Shown here piece by piece: positions 35,514 to 46,732 of a DNA stretch of 64,000 bases; the stretch's first letter is position 1, and every line of letters begins with the position of its first letter. The notes under the pieces are model-generated. The model did no database searches. It was given only the letters and a program-made list of their open reading frames with translations, and was not told the DNA's origin. Made by a program: the position numbers and the translations under genes. This stretch comes from Glandiceps talaboti (lineage: Eukaryota; Hemichordata; Enteropneusta; Spengelidae): the NCBI RefSeq assembly GCF_964340395.1, contig NC_135551.1, forward strand, positions 310,001 through 374,000, given 5' to 3'.

Positions 35514-36420
35514 ACCTCCCGTAAGGGTACGGGAGGTATTAAAAAGGAAATGTCTGTCTGTGTGTCTGTTTGTCTGTCTGTCTGTGTGTATGTCTGTCTG
35601 TCTGGCCGTGTGTGTGTCTGTGTCATCATTTTCTAAAAATCGGCTGGCTCAATTGTAATGAAATTTGGAATATATAATCTTTTGGGTCATTACCCAAGAG
35701 ATTATATATTCCCAATTTCATTACAATTGAGCCAGCCAGCTAGACCTGATTAGGTTTTGAGCCAGATCTGTTAATGTTTAATTAGAGAAATTTGCATATT
35801 AATTAAATCAACTAATTATGCAATATCTTAAGACTGCATACTTCAATTTCAATATAAGTTAGTATATTCGTTAAACATAACAACTCACATTTGTTCTATA
35901 AAATTCGCTGATGTACCTTACAGCATTAATGAATAATTTACATAATTAATTATTTCTGGTAATTAGGCTATATCTTAAGAATGCATACTTCAAATTTAAC
36001 ATACTTTAGTACATACGTTAACCATAAGAAAACACATATATCCTATCAAGTTTGTTGATGTACGTTACAGCGTTAATGAATAATTTGCATAATTAATGAT
36101 TTTTGGTAATGAGGCTATATCTTAAGAATGCATACTTCAATTTCAATATAATTCAGTACACACATTAACCATAACAATCGCACATGTCCTGTAAAGCTTG
36201 TTGATGTACCTTTCAGTGTTAATGAATAATTTGTATAATTAATGATTCTTGGTAATTAGGCTATATCTTACGACTGCATACTTCAATTTCAATACAATTC
36301 AGTACATACATTAATCATAACACATTGTGTATGTCCTATAAAGTTAGTTGATGTACCTTACAGTGTTATGAATAATTTGCATAATTAATGATTTTTGGTA
36401 ATTAGGATATATCTTGAAGA
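35514..36420 (+). mobile_element. Family D hairpin element with tandem body
   Basis: Perfect 10-bp hairpin ACCTCCCGTA-aggg-TACGGGAGGT at 35514-35537, then CTGT repeats to about 35620, a 96-bp palindrome, then four to five units of about 148 bp (AATGCATACTTCAA, TGTTGATGTACCTTACAG, AATTTGCATAATTAATG). Non-coding. Confidence 0.88.
35642..35737. repeat. 96-bp near-perfect palindrome
   Basis: Arms of 46 bp, GGCTGGCTCAATTGTAATGA... mirrored by ...TCATTACAATTGAGCCAGCC, two mismatches, loop CATT. It lies inside family D; the reverse family D copy and family E have only one arm. Confidence 0.95.
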
Positions 36421-36424
36421 TGGG

Positions 36425-39400
36425 TGTCGGGTATAAATGGCCCCCTAACTTTGCGGGGGTTATTGTCAAATTTGAATGCAGATTGTTAACAACGTCTTGA
36501 TTCCTCTCTGAAAAGCCGTGATAATAATGAGCAGCTGGTGATTTTCATAACAAATTTAGTATGTCTGTGGAATGCGGGTTTTGCCATAGAAACTTAGAAA
36601 GGTGATATTTAAACATGGTAGAGACAATTTAGTACAAAACACCATCAAACTAGGTTTCTTCATTACTAGTGAAAAGCCGTTAAAATTTAAACCTGGGATT
36701 AAAACGCCTGTGAATCACACTTGTTCAAATACGGGTACATAAATCCATGAAAATTTGTGTAGCAATCAACGTTATCTTGAAGTAAACATGATTTGTAATC
36801 AGTACCTGTCTATGCCCAAGCATAACGGTACATGCATGTTTGCTTTCATGAAGCATTGGCTTATATTTACGGTGTCTATGCATAAAGTAACGGTGCTGAA
36901 ACGAAAGATTTCAAAAACATGAAAAGCAAACACTACTACAAGTCACTACGATTGTAGGCCTATAGAGTTGAAACAATATTTTTTCAACAGGATTTTTGTT
37001 GATAGTGTTCACACTGAGCCGTGTATTTCCACTGATACAGAACGAGCAAGGATAGTCCTGGAGTTGTACTAATTGTCAAATTAGAATAGTAAATAAAGGA
37101 AACTTGTTTCGGTATATGGCATTTCTCTTTTTGGGATATGCAATGCTTTCCTATATATAACCAACGTACGGTCGCATCATGAGGCGTATAGAGAGCCCAT
37201 TGATTCAATGAAGCACTCTGGCATCACATCTCTTTCGACAACGCCAACCATTCGCATTAGTCGCCCATTTCAAGTAGTGGTCGTCTCTTTATGCCCCACG
37301 TATATCCATGAGGGTCCAATACTTTTTATACCGGATTTTACGGAGATAGGTATTGTGATCGTGTGCTGGCTGACTTGTGCCGAACCAACTACATGCCTGT
37401 GAACTTGTCAGAGATATGGTAAGCACAGGCAGTATCTGCAGACATCTGCCACGACATGTTGAGATATGGTTCAGAGCTTGTTATTTTGACTTGGATCTTC
37501 AGGGCGGTCGGTTGACCTGTCAGCTATATGTAAGCTCCCAATAAAAAAGGCTAAAAAATGCCGCCATGCATTGTCCTTTGCTGACTCGAGATTATTATGG
37601 TTTGCGATGTTTTTGTGGAGACAGCAGGGCGCCAATATGTGACATATTTTACAATTTACAATGAAAGTGAATAAATGCTAATTTTCACTCGAAATACAAC
37701 ACGTGTAATACTTTTTTAGAAATCATGAATAACTGGTGTGAGACTTTGTTTACATTTTGTTTGTTTGTTTTGATTCAGTAAAACGAAAATGATATCTCGA
37801 AATATATTTATATTTTGCCTTGGATTGGCGAAAAAGTGATCTCGAGTTGTAATGTTAGATTTCAGAAAACGAACGGCAATGTTATATCCGGTCTTGTGAA
37901 TTTTTCCTTTGCATTTGAAAATAATCTTGAGGTAGCTTTTGTATTCACAAATTGACGTTATCTTGAAAATTTGTTGCTTTCGACCGGAAAATGAGATATA
38001 ACTTGTTGAATCTCTCGATAACGAGAAGGTTTCTGGAGGTGTCTATATCTTGATATCAGATTGCGTATTTGTTGCCGTTTCTTGAGATGTGAAGTACAGG
38101 CCGTTCGCGTAAAACAGCCGACCTAACCACACATTTCGTCATTTATGAATCCTTGGGGCGGCGTATGTATCATGGGTAGGGTTCTTTATTTTTATGAATT
38201 ACAATATTGTGGACAATTGTATGTTTATATTTGTTTCCCCATGTATCGACCCGTAGTGTCATGTTCAATTGAATGTCGACCGCCAACACATATGGAACAT
38301 GTACTAAAATGTTGTATAGAACAAGCAGGCTAAAATGTTGTATAGAACAAGCAGGCTGGTGGTGATAATTGGTCGATCATTTATACAAGTCATAAGTGTA
38401 ATGAGATGATAAACAAGTGGTCCCGACATATTGTAGATTTCCTGTGCATTGAAATATAAACAAAACTTTCCCACAATGGACAAGTTTATCTATCGAGTAA
38501 TATAAAAGTCGAGTGTAAACTTATGTAGTCTTCCTAGTCCTAAAATAAACTTACAGTGTATGGATTATATGTCGAGTTTTGGGCTGAAACTCGCCACAGA
38601 ACATGACCTCACAGCAGGACATACAAACGACATTCAAGTCTTCATTGAATAATTCCAACAGATGTGCTCGTGGAGTTTGTATTTTAGCAACTACATGTAC
38701 ACTTGTGCACGGTGCTGACTGGTTGGGAGAATTTTTCTAAATCTCTTGAACAGAAAAAAACTTCATTGTGGACTTGGTTTTGAAATCTAAATGAAAGAAA
38801 TAATCTGAGTAGGTCAGATAAGAACCGGATCAATACCACTTAGAAAGGTGTCAATCGTCTTTCGATGCAACGTGGTGTAGTGTAGTGTCTATGGTACCTG
38901 TTGGTTCTGACAGGACACTCTTTCATCACCCGAAATAGGCACTAAAACTTTTCGTTTGACCACACCATTTTATGTTATAACATGACTAACTTTCACAGAC
39001 ATAAACAAACTGATAAGAGAGTCGCTTGAACCTACGCCAGAGGGCCTTGGGACATGGTGTTGTTTTTGTATCAACGTTTGTCAGTTTGATAGTGACAAGA
39101 AATAGACTTTTTTCGGCACCCTCAAAGTCAATTTTCATTGTCCACCACTGATATAACAACGTTTGGATCAGAGGCGTTTCTATATATATAACTCCAGCAA
39201 TGGTTGTATTTGTGCATGTGACAGCCCGGAGTGGCTGATAGTAGGAACATGTAACAATTTGATCGATCAGACTGTGTAACTCGGTATGCATACTCGCGTA
39301 CTCATACACACCAATCGTAATGATAATTTATTTTTTCTGGTATTCATGAAGTCGGCATACTCAACACTGTTTAAACTTGGACAAAAATATTTTTATTTGT

Positions 39401-40300
39401 ATGTCAAAGTTTTGGTCGGTAGTCTTTTGGGAGTCTTTTACAAAATTCCCAAATGTCCATCTTGTTGTGTGTTGATGAACTTGTAGCCACATTGACGTTG
39501 TTACACCATGTGCAGGGTCTATGGTCACACTGACGTTCTCTATACGTTTGATTCAAACTACTCAATGCAAATTCTTGCAGTTTCTTGTAATAATGTTATG
39601 ATCAGATATCGAAAAGACTCGTCAAGAATAAAATCAAACTCTGAAAAAAAAAATAAACGGCACTCAAGTACACTTATTTTATATGACAATCGAGCATGTT
39701 GACGATAAACATGATCAGAATCTAACACTGAATATTTGCGCCGCGACACTACGACATATGATCGGACTTACTGGAACGCATATTATAGGACTAAGAGCTA
39801 GATCAGAACAGGCCACAGTAAACAGTCCTCAACACGTAGCTCAGTAGCATGCGTTTGCAATATAATTATTGGCTCAGAATATTTTGGGGGTTTTTTTGAC
39901 AAATAGTATACATGGCACAATGTCTTGGAATATTTTTAGTCAAAATTTGAACGGTAACTTATGGAACGTGGAAAAATAACATTTAGTGTTGAATACAACA
40001 CAGCTGTGTGAATACTCGAGTCACGGGACATGCAAGTACATTTACAGATTATAAATTATATAAACGCACAGTATACAAACCTGTATTCAACTCATTCAGT
40101 ATATTGCAACCGGGTATGGTAAACAGCACAGTTACTCTCGGTAATCCAATTCAACCCTTGTTTTATTTCTCTTTGTCTTACGTCTTACCAGTATTTACCG
40201 ATAAAGATAGTGATTCTCAGCTTGGTCGTTAATTATTCAGGATTACGTTAGGATTACGTCGTTTGGGTGGAGAACTGCATAATTACATGCGTAATGAACC
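36425..40300. other. Intronic stretch of about 3.9 kb, nothing identified
   Basis: Apparently single-copy within the window. A 24-bp direct repeat (GCTAAAATGTTGTATAGAAC) lies at about 38310-38356. Short frames (39286-39486, 39508-39702, 40008-40232) show no splice-consistent coding. Low repeat content sets it apart from the rest of the intron, so it is the most likely place for a regulatory element, though none is visible. Confidence 0.5.
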
Positions 40301-40309
40301 TGTGTGATG

Positions 40310-40830
40310 AACTTACGGCCCTTTAAGACTACATACTTCAATTTCAATACAATTTAGTACATACGTTAACCATAACAAAGCGGATATGTCCTATAAAATT
40401 TTTGATATAGCTTACAGTTTTAATGAAGAATTTGCATAAGTAACTAGGTTGTATCTTAAAAATGCAAACTTCAAATTTCGTATAATATGATACATATATC
40501 AACCATAATAATACGCACCTGTCCTATGAAGTCTGTCCATCCGTCCGTCTGTCTGTCTGTCTGTCTATCTGTGGATGACTTAAACTCAAAAGCCGCCGAA
40601 TTGATTGCCTTGGTATTACTGAAGAAATTACTTTTGGAGTTGAGAAATAGTTCATATGAAAATGAGATGTATCTTTTGGGTCAAAAATGTGATTTTTGGT
40701 TTTAAAAAAAAAACTAGCACTCAAAAGATTACTTGGCAGATCAGTCTGTGGGAACATTCTTAGGGGTGTTTAGATTAAGAATTGTTCATGACATGATGAT
40801 CCAATCAGTGATATGAAAATAAGGGATGTT
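40310..40830 (+). mobile_element. Family D fragment fused to a family A body
   Basis: 40310-40530 matches one and a half family D units; at about 40535 it switches to CTGT repeats and a family A body variant (GATGACTTAAACTCAAAAG, TTACTTTTGGAGTTGAGAAA) that also occurs at 43500-43780. Chimeric, or the result of successive insertions. Confidence 0.75.
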
Positions 40831-40867
40831 GATTTTATTCTCTAGTTAGCACAACTGAACTAATTAA

Positions 40868-43483
40868 CACTTGTGACGCCGCATCGTTGATATCTGCGAT
40901 GTAGCACTTCCGTATTCTAGGCCACGTCGCTGATATCAATGAGAATGGAGTAATTTGCATATGCTGCCAATAAAGTGACGTTGTAATGGGTTATCGCTGT
41001 CCCGCCCTTATGCCCATAATAAGTAATGATGTACACGAGATTATCTTATTAAATATTAAATTATTCAGGCGGGAAACAGTCACATGTTCAATTTTTTATC
41101 ACTTTTTGCTGCTGAATGCAAATAGCGCCTACTTAGTAATGCCTAATATGGTGGCCGCTATTGAAATGTATATTGACCTTCGACATTATGTTAATATATG
41201 GAACGAAGTAAACCCGGAAGACAGAGAGTTTTTCGCTCGACAATTTCTAGACAGTGGTAGCGATGATGATCGAAAACCCTCCGATAACTTCGACTTTTGG
41301 ACTGACGTCAGTGGCTGGTCCTGCGATTGCACGATCCTCCCGATGACAAACCACAGATGCCAATGCCTTACGATTACTCCTACATGCTGGTTTACATGAA
41401 CTGATAAAGACGTTACGACAGGATCATGTGGCAGTATCTACATCGTTGTCTTTCATCAGATTTTTGTTAACAGACGAAGTGTTGGATATAATCGTCCATG
41501 AGACATATCGTTATGCTGCTATCTGTAGACTTGTATGTATGCAGTATTTGTATATATGAAATGTGAAAATTTGTTTGTATTTACTGTAAACATCGACGGA
41601 CAGTACTTGTTGATTTTATGATAAATATTTTACCCAACACCCATACTATCTGTCTATTAATTTTTACAGCTATTTCCAATTGTAACCCTTGTATTTATCA
41701 AAAAACTAAATTTCACATGCTTTTTTGACCAAAAACGTGTGTTTTATATCAATTTTCCCCAATTCCTTGGTCAAATTACTGACTATACATGTAAATTAAA
41801 ATTCAATATTTCATAATTATTGACATACTTGTAGATGAGACCATATCCCACCTGTTTTGGTGTAAAATGATCACTATCAAAACATTGTGTACAACTGTGT
41901 GCAACCTAAAAATTCCTTGGCCGAGGGGGTCATTTGCATGGAAAGTCTATGGCATCTTAAAGTGTACATGCAAAGGTTGATAATTTTGTTCATTATTATG
42001 TTTATTTTGCCATAAAAATAAATGAAATTGCATTCATACCTCTAAATATTATGTGCATTGGCAAGAAAGTCGCAAAAATACTTGCCCTCTTAGGGGCAAC
42101 ATCAAAAGTTCAATATGATATATCTAACTTAATTGCTTAAGTTAGGACCCAGACACTAATACTGGTATGTCTGGTTTCACTTTCTTTCTTTTTTGAAATG
42201 GGAGATCAAGACCTTTCATGACTGGGTGTAGGCTCATCAGCAACACTTTTTGTTTAACTGAACAACATTTCAAAATCGATTGTTTCGACTCAACCTCCTG
42301 GGACATGAACTCGGCTTTACCGTCGGTCATTTTTGTATTTGGCATGCCACAACTTCGTTGCGCTTTCTTGTACTTTGGCCCGGGATTTGCCCTGTTGTTT
42401 TTTTATATTTAACTCCCAAATCTTGTTTCTTAGTTTCTGAAAGTCGTTCGAAGGGCATTTATAAACGTCCATTGTGTGAGGAGAACATATATGGACCAGA
42501 AAATTGTACGAACCCTTCGTGTCTCGAGGCGACGCCAACCGAAATGTGCGTACTCACACTCTGGATACCCACCTCGTTCCCAGATACCTACATGTATTTT
42601 GCAGCAAATTTGAAAGCTGAACTGCGTACCGCTGATAAATCGGACCGACTGTATGCAGTGTTATAGGTAAAAGCAGCCTTGAAATCGTACTAAATTTGCC
42701 AAGTATGACGTTAAATCGTTTTTGACGGTTGAGAAATTAATTTGGCCAACCCCCCCCCCCCCCACCCTCACCCCCAAACTAAAGCAATTAAGTTTTTTGT
42801 AAACATCGATCTTTTGACGTCGCCCCTTAATCCCCTGTGCTTCGACTAACTTTGGCACCTCAACCAGCTCATGAAAGGTGTCGAGGTCCCATGAGTTACA
42901 AAAGCCTTCTAAGCCTTTGTGTAATGTTTACTTATGAATTACTAATTACGCTTGCCATATAGTATTATCTGTAACTGTACATATTGTTGTCTTCCGACAA
43001 AAAAAACCTTATAAAGCAATGTCATTCAGTCTCTTTAGTTGACCACACCTTTCTCACTCATTCACTGCCAGAGGAACTATCATTACTGCTGGCGGGCGGT
43101 TAAATCAGATGTTAATGCTGGAGTGTATTGCTCTACGCTTGAGGAATCTGACCAATATTCAACGTCGGGTTCTGGCGAAAACAGGTTGTGAAGTTGACCT
43201 TTTGGTTCGACCATAATGGCTTTACATGTAAAGATACACTGACAAACGCGTTTGTGTTCCTGCAGTGACATCATAAAGTTCCAAACGCTGTCCTATCCAT
43301 ATGCAAATGAGAGATACTTACCTGAAGGTGCTCTGTGGCTGAGCCGAGAGTGTCTCATTTTTCATGCAATTTCTCGTGTTAGAAATATATTGTACTATTA
43401 TAAACCCGATTTCCTTTATTTTTATGGCAAAATAAACATAATTACGAAAAAAATTATCAACCTTTCCATGTACACTTTAAGGG
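40868..43483 (+). mobile_element. TTAA-flanked element P1, copy 2, with P2 nested inside
   Basis: TTAA at 40864-40867 and 43484-43487. It is the inverted match of 3201-4314; its right end (GGCATCTTAAGGG) is split by P2 at the internal TTAA. Contains FARQFLDSGSDDD and FDFWTDVSGW, possibly from a piggyBac transposase N-terminus. Excluding P2 it is about 1.1 kb. Confidence 0.88.
41961..43476. mobile_element. TTAA-flanked element P2 (1.52 kb)
   Basis: TTAA at 41957-41960 and 43477-43480. TIRs of about 65 bp start AGTGTACATG and continue AAAGGTTGATAATTTT on both ends. The first six bases equal those of P4 (AGTGTA). Minus-strand reading shows short open frames (42317-42538, 43083-43274 with an acidic/Ser-rich EPDVEYWSDSSSVEQ) that may be transposase or captured sequence. 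A C-run lies at about 42750. Confidence 0.88.
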
Positions 43484-43521
43484 TTAAGTTCAAGTGCTAT
43501 ATGCATGGTGTACTGCCAGGG

Positions 43522-43552
<31 letters not shown>

Positions 43553-44115
43553 CTGTCTGTGGATGACTTAAAACTCAAAAACTGCCGAATTGATTGCCTT
43601 GGTATTACTGAGGACATTACTTTTGGAGTTGAGAAATAGTTCAAATGGGTCAAAAAATGTGATTTTTGGTCAAAAAACTAACGCTCAAAAGATTACTTGG
43701 CAGATCATTGATAGGGGTGTTTAGATTAAGAATTGTTCATGACATGATGATCCAATCAGTGATGTGCAAATTAGGACTAAGAATGTGTCTTTTTGATTGT
43801 AAATCTATAATTCCAAAACTACTGAGCAGATGGAGCTGAAATATGGGTAGAGCGTTGGTGGAATGTTTGTGGAGGTGTTATTCTGCAGTTATTGTTCAAA
43901 ACATTTTGACACAACTAGTCCTAGCAATCATGACCATGCCCTTACCAACAGTGAAATTATTATGTATATTGCAAAGATAACAAAGATGAAGAGAATAAAA
44001 ATTTCAGGAATGTAATTTCAGAAATATGCCTAGACCACTGCCCATAGCAACAGCCAAATGATGATGTATGTGGCATAAGTAAGTTAATAACAATTCTAAC
44101 CAGATTTAAAATGAA

Positions 44116-45345
44116 CGCCTCCCGTAAGGGAACCACCAATTATGCAAATTAAACTAGAAAAGTGAAGTGTTGTCGTCGTCTCACAAATGTACATGTACAT
44201 AATACCATCGAGTCATTGACGCCATCTTGCGATTATAATTTATATAACCTTTGGTGCCATCTCTGGTGATTTCATTGCATTCTGATGGAACTTCATACAG
44301 GGATATTTTTACACAATTGAAATGTAGACCCACTAGACCCAAAGAGGAGATCTTAGTATATAATATATGTATACTCACCAAATGTTTCGGATTTGGTTTG
44401 ATCGTAACCACAGTGACAATCGAAATGCTACCTGAGGCAGTGTCCGTCGCGGATGACGTATAAATACCAGCTGTATTGACAGCTGAGGGCAGCCTACAAT
44501 TTCACCCAAACTACACTATGATACAATTACCACAAACTAAGTTGCACGACATGCAACATGAAGTATGGACGACAGCATGTGTACTTCCAATTTGACAGAG
44601 ACACAGTTACAAATAGTAAAAGTTTAATACAAATTTTGTGTTGCTGAGGAGAACTATTAACTCGGTATACACCAAGATAATCCTTTATTCTTGAACGATG
44701 CCTTACATGTGAACCACGTTCACCCCAAATGAAGCTTTGAAGAGCCATGTAGTGAACTGTAAATTCACGCAATGCATTCGATTCAGTAACGAAGCTCCAC
44801 AAAAATGTTTCAGTTTTAGTGAGAATGAAATGGTGACGTGGCTGTATGAATTTATCTACGTAAAGTTTTCAGCATAGACGTGATCTATTTAATCATCGCT
44901 TCGCCAGTGAAGGTATAGTAGATCCTTCACCGTAATGGCCGTGCTAGCTATCGATGGAAACCCTTTCTAACCACATCTGTTAATACGTAACCAATCACGT
45001 GGATAAGTAATGATAATATCACATAGTTTCTAAACTACCTAAGATGTGCTCTCCACGTCAGGAAATAGTCATGGGGCACATGAAACTGTTGAAACATTTC
45101 GCATACGATGGATCATATTCAAATTTCATAGGTCACACTGCACATAGCGATATAGAATTTGAAGGTGCCTACAATCAGAAATTACTAAATCCACGATGTC
45201 TTGTTCACAACTTCAAAGAAAAGATGACAACCGTATGATTGCCATCAGTAAGCCTCATTTGCCCCTGTTTATGATGCATCCCCAGTGACGCATACATAAA
45301 AAAATGTGTTCCAAGTGTCAAATACGCACGAATAACATGTTAACG
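44116..45345. other. Intronic stretch, nothing identified
   Basis: A family D-like scrap (GCCTCCCGTAAGGGAACC) lies near 44125. Otherwise no family match or coding. Confidence 0.5.
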
Positions 45346-45349
45346 CGAC

Positions 45350-46025
45350 CTCTGGTATGTATTGAATTATATTGAAATTGAAGTATGTTATGGCCTAATT
45401 ACCGAGAATCATTAATTATGCAAATTATTCATTAACGCTGTAAGGTACATCAACAAACTTGATAGGACATATGTGTTTTCTTATGGTTAATGTATGTACT
45501 AAATTATATTGAAATTGAAGTATGCATTCTTAAGATAAAGCCTAATAACCAAAAATAACTAATTATGCAAATTATTCATTAAGGTGGCCATATGGATGAG
45601 GATTGGGTATTTATTTTGGATTTTTAATTTACAAAACAATTTTATCATGGCTTCCTACTTGAAAAATCAATGTGAAACAACATATGCCAAGTCATTGTAG
45701 CTCAATACTTTGCAAAAAGCTAAAACATACGTAAAACGTTTGTTATTGTACGCACAACAACAAAGATTTTACACGTTTATTAAGCATTTGCAATTTATTG
45801 AGCTACAAACAAGGACTTGGCATATGTTGTGTCACATTGATTTTTCAAGTAGGATGTCATGATAAAATTGTTTTATATATTAACAATCCAAGATAAATAT
45901 ATATTAAGAAAATGGTGACACAGACAGACAGACACACACACACACACACACACACAGACGGACACATGACAGACACACAGACAGACATCCCCCTTTTAAT
46001 ACCTCCCGTACCTTTACGGGAGGTG
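45350..46025 (-). mobile_element. Family D element, reverse orientation, with an inserted inverted-repeat MITE
   Basis: Reverse of 35514-36420: the tandem body comes first, then (AC)n and CAGA repeats at about 45917-45990, then the hairpin CCTCCCGTACCTTTACGGGAGG at about 46003. Only about one and a half body units remain. Interrupted at about 45583-45905. Confidence 0.85.
45583..45905. mobile_element. Palindromic MITE inside family D
   Basis: Arms of about 100 bp (45608-45707 and 45796-45900) are inverted copies: ACAATTTTATCATGGC... and CATATGCCAAGTC... recur as the complement. A TTAA-like flank is present at each side, but the outer ends differ. Confidence 0.75.
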
Positions 46026-46026
46026 A

Positions 46027-46130
46027 AAATTTAAGCAGATATGCCAAGCAACAAGGCCATGCCCATAGCAACAGCCAGATATAGTTGTGGTATAACGTCA
46101 TTGGCGGTATATTTATTGTCTACAAACTAA
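46027..46130 (+). mobile_element. Family A tandem-unit fragment
   Basis: GCCAAGCAACAAGGCCATGC and CCATAGCAACAGCCA, then a variant of the 3' end (AGTTGTGGTATAACGTCATT). It lies 200 bp before exon e. Confidence 0.7.
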
Positions 46131-46253
46131 AGGTTTGTGAATATGTACACCAGACTTCGGAATATTCACCATAGTACATGTACATAGTGGTAACTATTAG
46201 TCTTTATTTGTAAAGACATGCAATTACAATGTTTTTGAGTTTGATTTCATCCA

Positions 46254-46340
46254 TAACCAGAATTCAGAACCTGAAAGTTGAGAGTTGTTAATTCTGTGAT
46301 ATGTTAATTGATAGGTTGCTAGTAACCAGAATTCAGAACC
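46254..46340 (+). repeat. Duplicated splice acceptor and start of exon e
   Basis: TAACCAGAATTCAGAACC at 46254-46271 and again at 46323-46340, 69 bp apart; weaker similarity continues (GAGAGTT). The upstream copy reads NSEPES then TGA, so using it would stop translation. Confidence 0.88.
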
Positions 46341-46466
46341 GGGATGGTTAGGTGGAGAGTTAAATGGAAAGACTGGATGGTTTCCCGAAAATTATGTTGA
46401 GAAGATGGCATCAGAACCAAGCTCTCCAGTGCAAATACCAGTGGAAACTGATACTCAACCTAGTAG
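46330..46466 (+). CDS. ITSN1: Intersectin exon e (second half of SH3A)
   Basis: The exon starts [20 protein letters not shown] and continues NYVEKM, then a Ser/Pro/Thr linker ending QPS plus AG. The Trp pair region (PGWLGGEL) and the GWFPxNYVE motif are standard SH3 signatures and match vertebrate SH3A closely. The acceptor (AGTAACCAG) has a poor pyrimidine tract, and an 18-bp copy of the same acceptor and exon start lies 69 bp upstream. The exon ends in phase 2 at a GC donor, AG/GCAAGT. Ending at the nearby GTAAAG or GTAGGC instead would put exon f out of frame with early stops. Confidence 0.93.
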
Positions 46467-46472
46467 GCAAGT
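46467..46472 (+). promoter_or_regulatory. Non-canonical GC 5' splice site (GC-AG intron)
   Basis: The sequence AG/GCAAGT is the textbook strong form of a GC donor. Only this cut leaves two bases (AG) that join the leading T of exon f and keep the frame. Cutting at GTAAAG, five bases further on, gives an immediate TGA; cutting at GTAGGC shifts the frame and hits TAA within about eight codons. An unseen exon between e and f would weaken this argument. Confidence 0.75.
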
Positions 46473-46516
46473 AAAGGAGTTTCTTATACTCTTCTTTACA
46501 CTGAGAATGCTGTAAT

Positions 46517-46715
46517 TTGTGTGTGTGTGTGTGTGTGTGTGTGTCTGTCTGTGTGTGTTTGTGTGTGTGTGCGCGTGTGTGCGCACATTCGTGTATGTGT
46601 GTGTGCATGTGTGTGTATGCATTCTTGCATGCTTACATGTATGTATCTGTCTGTGTGTATGTGTGTGTGTCTGTCTATCTGTCAGTTTGTCTGCCAGTCT
46701 CTGTCTGTGTAATTC
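46517..46715 (+). repeat. GT/CTGT/GTGC microsatellite after exon e
   Basis: (GT)n with CTGT, GCGC and ATGT interruptions, starting about 50 bp after the GC donor. All long ORFs on both strands here are repeat products. Confidence 0.95.
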
Positions 46716-46732
46716 AACCATGTGTTCATATT

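Larger units (their letters stand above)
40847..44115 (+). mobile_element. Family A element carrying two nested TTAA elements
   Basis: 5' half TAGCACAACTGAACTAATTA at 40847, resumed at 43488 (GTTCAAGTGCTATATGCAT) followed by CTGT/CCGT repeats and the family A body to about 44070. The body has only a short run of the 110-bp units and no 3' terminus. Confidence 0.85.

Noticed and set aside
36984-39749. Short ORFs in the repeat-poor stretch as extra intersectin exons
   Set aside because: None continues SH3A in phase; exon d joins exon e directly with a conserved domain.
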